Source: JADFJB01 sp964464595
Lineage (GTDB): Bacteria > Zhuqueibacterota > JdFR-76 > DREG01
Length of the DNA stretch: 10,379 nucleotides
Direction of reading: 5' to 3'
NCBI GenBank assembly: GCA_964464595.1
Contig: CAYXGW010000151.1
Span: 1 to 10,379 of the forward strand
This document shows, piece by piece, positions 6,601 through 10,379 of the stretch; positions within the stretch are counted from its first letter, which is position 1; every line of letters starts with the position of its first letter. A model generated the notes under the pieces. That model saw only the letters and a program-made list of their open reading frames with translations. It made no database searches and had not been told where the DNA came from. The position numbers and the translations under genes were made by a program.

Positions 6601-7583
6601 CAGTCAGCGGAACCGGGGTTTCTCCCAGCCATCCTTATAATTCAGCAGGAACGTATACTGTAATCCTAACCGTTGATGACGGCTCAGGAAATACGGATTC
6701 AGATACTACAACTGCAACAATCCAATCAGTCAGCACGTTTGAGAGCACAATTTCTTTTCAGTCCGATGATGCCGAGCAAAGATCAAATAATACTGTAACA
6801 AAAACCAGCCCGGACTTGGAATTAGTGGACGACAATAATGATAATCAAATAGTTGGCCTTCGATTTAGAAATGTTACAATTCCCCAGGGCGCAACTATAA
6901 CTAATGCATATGTTCAATTTACTGCTGATGAAAACAGCACCATACCTACTTTCTTAACCATTAATGGTGAAGCTGCCGATGATCCTGTCACTTTTAGTGA
7001 AACCAATTCTAATATATCATCCCGGGACACGACTTTTGAATCCGCAGCATGGAATCCGCCGGCGTGGAATACAATTGGCGCGGCCGGAGAAGATCAGAGG
7101 ACATCCGATCTTAAAGAGGTGATCGAGGAAATCGTCAATCGCAGTGGTTGGACAAGCGGTAATGCACTTGTGCTAATCATTACCGGCAGTGGAAAGCGTG
7201 TCGCAGAATCTAAAGAAGGTAATCCGACAGCGCCTACCATTCATATTGAGTACCTAGATCCTCTTGCTAAACAAGTTTATTTAACAGATAGCTTTAATAG
7301 TTTAGAAAATAATAAGCCTGAAAGTTATACATTAAAACAAAATTATCCCAATCCATTCAATCCAACTACAACCATACAGTTTGAATTGCCAAAAACTTCA
7401 AGCATCACAATATCTGTTTACAATATGAAAGGAGAAAAGTTAGAAGAGCTATATCGGGGTGAAAAAGAAGCTGGTATTCATACTTTAGTTTGGAAAGCTT
7501 CAGATTATGCTAGCGGAATGTACTTAATAGAATTGAAAGGAGAAAACTTCATTAACATTAAAAAAAGTATTCTTCTAAAATAG
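3693..7583 (+). CDS. Large secreted multidomain protein: novel N-terminal domain, three PKD domains, two repeated beta modules, type IX sorting domain
   Basis: A 1296-residue predicted cell-surface or secreted protein. A signal peptide (residues 1-18, ending 'AQILFG') is followed by a domain of about 550 residues that I cannot name. Its first half is helix-like and aromatic-rich. A segment near 230-290, 'FDSPDYSRAFAGAF' then 'GHCGTFGRADYKW', recalls (alpha/alpha)-toroid polysaccharide-active enzymes. Its second half, about 360-575, appears beta-rich. Next come PKD1 (about 583-671, with 'YLWDFGDG'), PKD2 (674-752, 'YSWDFGD'), a beta module (756-930), PKD3 (933-1012) and a second copy of the module (1015-1188). 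Each module contains 'IVGLRF', 'VTIPQGATI' and 'WTSGNALVLII', as often seen in secreted enzymes of marine bacteria. Residues 1210-1296 form a type IX secretion sorting domain with 'NYPNPFNPTTTIQFELP' and 'ASGMYLIEL'. Binding or cleavage of polysaccharide is inferred from the architecture only. A strong terminator follows the gene. Confidence 0.9.
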   Translation: MFRTTLIILLLSAQILFGQQTGKDGKTFQARKASYLMNLEDATSSVSESQRIRNLYGWLENGIWNDVVKSAIDSLLYGKAPNEKPHWFSAIRGHNVNLIMVLRKWGPTDGDSTINSTYEDKITNKFDDFISKSRCFQGVNDQKQMYQMASVYMYTLFYGNRNVPNYGVPDGESPTSTKEDAWPDFSYNGHSYFFNNGPYDANTLARDFLEWALDGWYVQKINPATQREFDSPDYSRAFAGAFSALVSLLPSSDPLYTKAKMAVDFMLLDYMLDESQNAGHCGTFGRADYKWTSRNSVYPTYQYFGIGGLEAEERSDINAVWFHDYEPPDLLVDLINMNDQSVSDWLWHTEYNPGFLHDDDFGKWVYQTKNYCIGSNKGNSKQGWSVVINTEGSNKNFIRFWINKDSTAPPDNREGNYLGDKGNQFQNAIFADLGGSGNLWVRFHGGVSWDDETTTGGWDFKKDGDVMVAIKIASSTACVEMATVGVEYADYSAFQSAVTGAGGSSCGNDSFKTSRGDVINDDDFAGRLSPGDASFPFDRMGTWDGNGNQIIDWNNNVMTVTLEGNSLTYNFNNWTSSSTTGGNQPPVSINNGPYSGEINQSISFSSSGSNDPDGNIVSYLWDFGDGTTSILPNPSNTYTSSGNFSVSLKVTDNDSASNTSFTSATITDPNAQVTADAGGPYSGQVGTDIVFDGSGSQGSNLTYSWDFGDTVSGTGVSPSHPYNSEGTYTVILTVDDGSGNTDSDTTTATIQAVSAGTFESTISNPTDDAEQRSNDTVTTNSPDLELVDDGSDNQIVGLRFSNVTIPQGATISNAYVQFTADRASTIPTSLTINGEAADDPVTFSDTNSDISSRDTTFESAAWNPPAWNTIGAAGEDQRTSDLKEVIEEIVNRSGWTSGNALVLIISGSGSRAAESKEGNPTAPTIHIEYNSNVTTDAGGPYSGQVGTAIVFDGSGSQGPNLTYSWDFGDTVSGTGVSPSHPYNSAGTYTVILTVDDGSGNTDSDTTTATIQSVSTFESTISFQSDDAEQRSNNTVTKTSPDLELVDDNNDNQIVGLRFRNVTIPQGATITNAYVQFTADENSTIPTFLTINGEAADDPVTFSETNSNISSRDTTFESAAWNPPAWNTIGAAGEDQRTSDLKEVIEEIVNRSGWTSGNALVLIITGSGKRVAESKEGNPTAPTIHIEYLDPLAKQVYLTDSFNSLENNKPESYTLKQNYPNPFNPTTTIQFELPKTSSITISVYNMKGEKLEELYRGEKEAGIHTLVWKASDYASGMYLIELKGENFINIKKSILLK
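5709..6478 (+). repeat. Internal direct repeat, copy 1 (PKD2 plus beta module)
   Basis: This 770-base segment encodes PKD2 and the first beta module of the large secreted protein. It aligns with 6489-7252 from 'gttaca' onward, at an offset of 780 bases that becomes 774 after a six-base difference near 5955. Bases 6238-6408 are identical to 7012-7182 (171 bases, no mismatch). Confidence 0.93.
6489..7252 (+). repeat. Internal direct repeat, copy 2 (PKD3 plus beta module)
   Basis: Second, 764-base copy of the unit at 5709-6478. Identity is uneven: near-perfect at the PKD start and in the last third of the module, and lower in the middle, where loops such as 'DDGSDN' become 'DDNNDN'. This is what a recent duplication, or gene conversion between copies, would leave. 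Confidence 0.93.
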
Positions 7584-7627
7584 TGCCAAATAACCAAACG
7601 AGAACTCTGATAAGAATTTAAAAGTTC

Positions 7628-7664
7628 AATACCTCTCAGGTTTATCCTGAGAGGTATTTTATTT
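7628..7664 (+). terminator. Strong hairpin terminator between convergent genes
   Basis: A perfect 13-base-pair stem (7628-7640 with 7646-7658, AATACCTCTCAGG and its complement) encloses the loop TTTAT and is followed by a T-rich run to 7664. It lies 45 bases after the stop of the large secreted protein. It also lies 16 bases beyond the apbE stop read from the other strand, where the tract after the stem is less T-rich, so it may serve both genes. Confidence 0.9.
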
Positions 7665-7674
7665 CTCGAAATTT

Positions 7675-8604
7675 TTATTTCAATTCCAACGAAAATCTAT
7701 TCCAGTCACCAAAATATTTTGACCTGCATCGATCATTGCCATTTTCTACCAGGAAAGCCCAAACATCAGAATGTTCTTCGCAATAACGCTGAATATTTTC
7801 TGAGTCCATCACCATAAAAGCAGTCGAAAGCGCATCTGCCATTGCACCCGTTGCAGCGATGGCCCACGCACCCAATCGTTTCCCAACAGGAGCGCCTGTA
7901 AATGGATCGAGAATATGAGAATCGTTTATTGCAGCAGAGGCGCTGATTGCCATATTTTGCAATTCAAACCTGGCCAGCTCATCTTTTTCATTGCGTGGAT
8001 CCAGGATTCGCATCGGCCATGCTATGTTGCCTGGTCGCGTACCAATTGGCAGCGACGTGCTTTGACCCGCATGGATAAGCGCTGTCTCAATCCCCCAATC
8101 GTCAAATATGATTTTAGCCTGGTCGAGTGCATAGCCTTTCCCGATGCCGCCCAGATCGATTGTAACACCATCGGCCAGTTTTACGGCGCTATGAGATTCA
8201 GTATCAATAGCAATCGCATCCATTCCGACTTGTACCCTCTCTTCACTCTCGGGGGGAACGATACCGCCTATGGGATTTTCTTCCTGTTCATCCCAGGGTC
8301 TGCGCCCCGATATTAAAGCTCCTGCGGTAGGATCGAAAGCGCCATTGGTTTGAGTATAGACTTCTTTTGCAAGCGTGGTGCAATCAAATGCCGATACGCC
8401 CAATCGCAACGCCTGGCCGGCCGGCAATCGATTAAATCTGAAAATATCACTCGACGGAATGAAATAACTCAACTCTTGTTCGATGCGGTCAATTTCCTCG
8501 AATATTGCGTTGCTGACAAGTTCGGAATCGACGGCATCTTCGAAGAGCAGCATTTCGAATACCGTCGCCATAGCTTTGTGGGAGAATTTGATTGGTTTTT
8601 GCAA
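7675..8604 (-). CDS. apbE: FAD:protein FMN transferase (ApbE family)
   Basis: ApbE enzymes attach FMN from FAD to a Ser/Thr of target flavoproteins (Rnf, Nqr and other extracytoplasmic redox proteins), using magnesium. The family pattern is complete: 'KAMATVFEM' (residues 10-18), 'LSYF' and 'SSDIFRFN' (45-58), 'FDPTAG' (90-95), 'DLGGIGKGYALD' (150-161), 'HAGQST' (178-183), 'HILDPFTGAPV' (230-240) and the metal-binding-region motif 'ADALSTAF' (256-263). At 309 residues it is slightly short and has no signal peptide or lipobox, unlike classical periplasmic ApbE lipoproteins. The start is uncertain: TTG at 8604 follows an in-frame TGA closely, and the next option, ATG at 8571, would begin inside the first conserved motif, so TTG is preferred. 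No partner flavoprotein with an obvious flavinylation site lies in the window. The 246-base gap from the oxidoreductase gene contains hairpins, so separate transcription is possible. Confidence 0.93.
   Translation of the reverse strand: MQKPIKFSHKAMATVFEMLLFEDAVDSELVSNAIFEEIDRIEQELSYFIPSSDIFRFNRLPAGQALRLGVSAFDCTTLAKEVYTQTNGAFDPTAGALISGRRPWDEQEENPIGGIVPPESEERVQVGMDAIAIDTESHSAVKLADGVTIDLGGIGKGYALDQAKIIFDDWGIETALIHAGQSTSLPIGTRPGNIAWPMRILDPRNEKDELARFELQNMAISASAAINDSHILDPFTGAPVGKRLGAWAIAATGAMADALSTAFMVMDSENIQRYCEEHSDVWAFLVENGNDRCRSKYFGDWNRFSLELK
7681..7937 (-). repeat. Right copy of a long direct repeat (inside intact apbE)
   Basis: The 3' part of the intact apbE gene, matched by the degenerate copy at 3254-3488. 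Because the complete gene is on this side, this copy is the likely source and the left copy the derived one. Confidence 0.9.
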
Positions 8605-8689
8605 TTGATTGGATCAAACTAAAACGAAACTGAGTGAAGACAATATTAGATTTGGACTACAATGGATTTTTCATGGATTCCCAAAAAGC

Positions 8690-8722
8690 CAAGACACGTC
8701 GTCCCGTCGTGACGGGATCTTG
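8690..8722. repeat. Compact palindromic element between two minus-strand genes
   Basis: TCCCGTC (8702-8708) and GACGGGA (8711-8717) form a tight GC-rich hairpin. The outer arms CAAGA (8690-8694) and TCTTG (8718-8722) can extend it around a one-sided bulge. It is markedly GC-rich against the AT-rich spacer. It resembles the short intergenic palindromes (REP-like) scattered through many genomes, or an RNA-processing or termination hairpin. No run of T follows on the minus strand, so plain intrinsic termination is not clear. Confidence 0.45.
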
Positions 8723-8761
8723 TTAAATATCAGCATCTTACGTTATGTTTAAATAGATTCC

Positions 8762-8800
8762 TCCTGAATGACATGTAATAATTATAATGTATTTTCAGGA
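8762..8800 (-). terminator. Inverted repeat downstream of the oxidoreductase gene, possible terminator
   Basis: TCCTGAA (8762-8768) pairs with TTCAGGA (8794-8800), and ACAT (8771-8774) pairs with ATGT (8787-8790) around an AT-only loop. It lies about 50 bases past the oxidoreductase stop on the minus strand. The expected T run after the stem is weak, so termination is only a possibility. Confidence 0.35.
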
Positions 8801-8850
8801 AAATTTTGCGTTTTTACATAGTCTCAAAAAGTCCAAGAACGACAGAATAT

Positions 8851-10239
8851 CTAAGCAACAAAATCCTGGTTATTGAATGTAAACTTTTTCCCGGTCAAAG
8901 CAGATTCATTAGCCTTCAACACCGCCACACAGGTTTCGAAACCTACCTCAGCCGGACAATTGAGCGGCACGCCATCCCTAATAGCAGAAAAGAAATTTTC
9001 AAGATGTGGCTGATGAGCAGGTTTATTCAAATCCCGTTCGATCTTTAAACCCTCCTTGTCCATTTTGCCTTTTGCTTTTCTCGATTTCAAGGGATCGAAA
9101 CGCATGGCCTGCTCACCGCCGATTTCAAGCTTTTCCGCCTCGTCTTCCCATTCCAGGTTAGCAGCGTTGCGTTCTTTAAACATAGCATGCTTCGCGAGGA
9201 TCTCGGAAATAACCATAGATCCTTTCTTGCCCATAAAAACTTCATAAAAGCCATTGTAACTTGTGGTTAAGTTTACCTGGTAATAACCGCGAACGACGCC
9301 TTGTTTTGTTTTCCATTCGTATAAAGCGAGTGTGTGGTCAAGGCATTCTGGTGTAAAACCGACATTATTCGCCTTGGCTTCGCCAAGGGCATAACCCAAA
9401 CCGCCGATCGCATACACGCTGGATGGCGGCGCTTCAAGAAACCAGTTGAAGATATCGACCTGGTGCGAGCCTAAATCGGCCATCGGCCCGCCGGCAAATT
9501 TATTAAACCAGCGCCATTCATAAAATTCCGACATGGAAGCAAAACCCCACTTTTTTAACAATTCCGGCGCGATGGGATATTTTGCCGCCAGGCGTTTCGG
9601 AAACGGCCGTATCTGCTTTTGTTGATTCCACTGGCCATTGATAGAATGAATATCACCGAAAACCTTGTCCTTGTGCATCAATCGATGGGCATGGAGGTAA
9701 TATGGGTTGCTGCGCCGTTGATGGCCGATCTGCAATAATTTACCCGTCTGCTTTGCGGTTTTCACCATACTGCGGGCTTTTTCGATATCGTTGGACATTT
9801 CCTTTTCACAGTAGACGTGCAAGCCCGCCCGCAGGCAGGCGTTGGTCATTTCATGGTGAACAAAATCCGGTGTGGCGATCACGACAGCCTCCAGTTCCTT
9901 CTCCTTAGCCAGCATCTCTTTGTAGTCTTCATAAACCGTTACGATGTGATTGTAGCTTTTGCTTCTTCTCTCACCGATCAACTGTGAATATTTCCAGATA
10001 TCGCAAATCGCATTCATTTTTACACCTGGAATTTTAATGAGAAGATCGAGTAAAATTTTGCCTTGCCTACCGACCCCAATAATCGCAGTATTAATTGGCT
10101 GTGTTTGTTTAGCCGCGGCTTTCGACAGAGCCACTGGAGTAAGCAATAATCCAGCGCCGGCTGCAGCAGAATAGCGGATAAATCCGCGTCGATTGATATA
10201 TTTGATTTGCGTTGAGTTATCCGGGTTTTGTTTATTCAT
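8851..10239 (-). CDS. Tat-exported Gfo/Idh/MocA-family oxidoreductase
   Basis: NAD(P)-dependent oxidoreductase of the Gfo/Idh/MocA superfamily, whose members typically act on sugars, inositols and related polyols. The N-terminus carries a twin-arginine export signal: 'NRRGFIRY' (residues 16-23) followed by 'SAAAGAGLLLTPVALSKAAA'. A Rossmann domain follows, with 'AIIGVGRQGK' (52-61), the acidic strand end 'AICD' (77-80), 'VVIATPDFVHHE' (119-130) and 'HVYCEKEMSN' (141-150), where the family's usual EKP is EKE. The C-terminal substrate domain has 'GGPMADLGSHQVDIFNWFL' (250-268) with likely catalytic-region Asp255, His259 and Asp262, and ends with the usual 'HLENFFSAIRDG' (412-423). Its 462 residues are typical of the secreted, Tat-dependent subgroup common in Bacteroidota and Planctomycetes. 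GGAG at 10246-10249 lies six bases before ATG. A 28-base palindrome lies just upstream. The exact substrate cannot be read from the sequence. Confidence 0.92.
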   Translation of the reverse strand: MNKQNPDNSTQIKYINRRGFIRYSAAAGAGLLLTPVALSKAAAKQTQPINTAIIGVGRQGKILLDLLIKIPGVKMNAICDIWKYSQLIGERRSKSYNHIVTVYEDYKEMLAKEKELEAVVIATPDFVHHEMTNACLRAGLHVYCEKEMSNDIEKARSMVKTAKQTGKLLQIGHQRRSNPYYLHAHRLMHKDKVFGDIHSINGQWNQQKQIRPFPKRLAAKYPIAPELLKKWGFASMSEFYEWRWFNKFAGGPMADLGSHQVDIFNWFLEAPPSSVYAIGGLGYALGEAKANNVGFTPECLDHTLALYEWKTKQGVVRGYYQVNLTTSYNGFYEVFMGKKGSMVISEILAKHAMFKERNAANLEWEDEAEKLEIGGEQAMRFDPLKSRKAKGKMDKEGLKIERDLNKPAHQPHLENFFSAIRDGVPLNCPAEVGFETCVAVLKANESALTGKKFTFNNQDFVA

Positions 10240-10263
10240 AGTATGCTCCAGGTTACTTAACTT

Positions 10264-10291
10264 TTAAAGGTAACGAATTCGTTACCTTTAA
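10264..10291. promoter_or_regulatory. 28-bp perfect palindrome upstream of the oxidoreductase, candidate operator
   Basis: TTAAAGGTAACGAA followed by its exact reverse complement, centred on GAATTC, with no mismatch. It lies 25 bases before the oxidoreductase start and directly downstream of a possible -10 box. This is the expected position for a repressor operator; the GTAACG...CGTTAC core would suit a dimeric LacI- or TetR-type regulator. A hairpin in the leader RNA is the alternative, since no T run follows on the minus strand. Confidence 0.6.
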
Positions 10292-10292
10292 C

Positions 10293-10320
10293 TTAATATT
10301 CAGCTTTTTTAAGCATTCAA
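10293..10320 (-). promoter_or_regulatory. Possible sigma-70-like promoter of the oxidoreductase gene
   Basis: On the minus strand TTGAAT (10315-10320) and TATTAA (10293-10298) are separated by 16 bases and lie upstream of the palindrome. Matches to the E. coli consensus are partial, and promoters in the FCB group often differ from it, so this is a weak call based mainly on position. Confidence 0.25.
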
Positions 10321-10379
10321 AAATAGATCCTTCCCATTAGACTAGAAGTTATGAAACTTTATTCAAATTGTAGTAGTAA

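Noticed and set aside
5440..7254. The tandem repeat as a CRISPR-like or mobile repeat array.
   Set aside because: The repeats are in-frame protein-domain duplications of 0.77 kb, not short spaced repeats, and no transposase or terminal inverted repeats are present.
7915..8316. Open + strand frame of 133 codons lying over apbE.
   Set aside because: It is the antisense shadow of apbE, whose complete motif set fixes the coding strand; the + strand translation shows no family pattern.
9056..10174. Several + strand open frames of 63 to 71 codons opposite the oxidoreductase.
   Set aside because: They are shadows of the minus-strand Gfo/Idh/MocA gene, with no recognisable protein features.
10351..10379. 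ATG at 10351 followed by nine open codons (MKLYSNCSS) running off the window on the + strand, possibly a gene divergent from the oxidoreductase.
   Set aside because: Nine codons in AT-rich DNA are too few to support a gene, and no clear ribosome-binding site precedes the ATG.

Overview
The window looks like chromosomal DNA from an uncultured or little-studied member of the Fibrobacteres-Chlorobi-Bacteroidetes (FCB) superphylum, perhaps a Calditrichota, KSB1 or Ignavibacteria type. The best evidence is the C-terminal sorting domain of the large secreted protein at 3693-7583. Its 'NYPNPFNPTTTIQFELP' motif and 'ASGMYLIEL' ending are typical of type IX secretion cargo in those lineages. The left part is AT-rich and full of gene debris. 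The right part (repeat region of the large gene, apbE, oxidoreductase) looks more GC-rich by eye. No rRNA, tRNA, CRISPR array, transposase or integrase was seen.

Layout. (1) 1-2963, + strand: the end of a Vps62/DUF946-like protein cut by the window edge; a small predicted lipoprotein; a decayed secreted-protein gene; a four-helix glycine-rich membrane protein; and two more small lipoproteins. The three lipoproteins share one plan (lipobox, short beta-rich segment, C-terminal membrane helix) and may be paralogues. (2) 2964-3692: a gene graveyard with a frameshifted + strand fragment, a C-terminal fragment of an apbE gene on the - strand, and a short - strand ORF fused to it. (3) 3693-7583: a 1296-residue secreted multidomain protein with a signal peptide, an unrecognised N-terminal domain of about 550 residues, three PKD domains, two copies of a beta-rich module and a type IX sorting domain, followed by a strong hairpin terminator. 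(4) 7675-10239, - strand: intact apbE (FAD:protein FMN transferase) and, upstream of it in the reading direction, a Tat-exported Gfo/Idh/MocA-family oxidoreductase whose leader holds a 28-bp perfect palindrome.

How the parts relate. The most striking structural feature is that the 3' end of apbE is present twice in the same orientation, at about 3254-3488 and 7681-7937. The copies bracket the entire large secreted-protein gene and its terminator. The left copy is nearly identical over its first 160 bases, so the event is fairly recent. The 4.4-kb interval therefore behaves like a cassette that recombination could remove or that arrived by duplication. The large protein also carries an internal 0.77-kb duplication with 171 bases perfectly conserved. 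Functional links between the left lipoprotein cluster, the large surface protein and the two redox genes are not demonstrated by the sequence.
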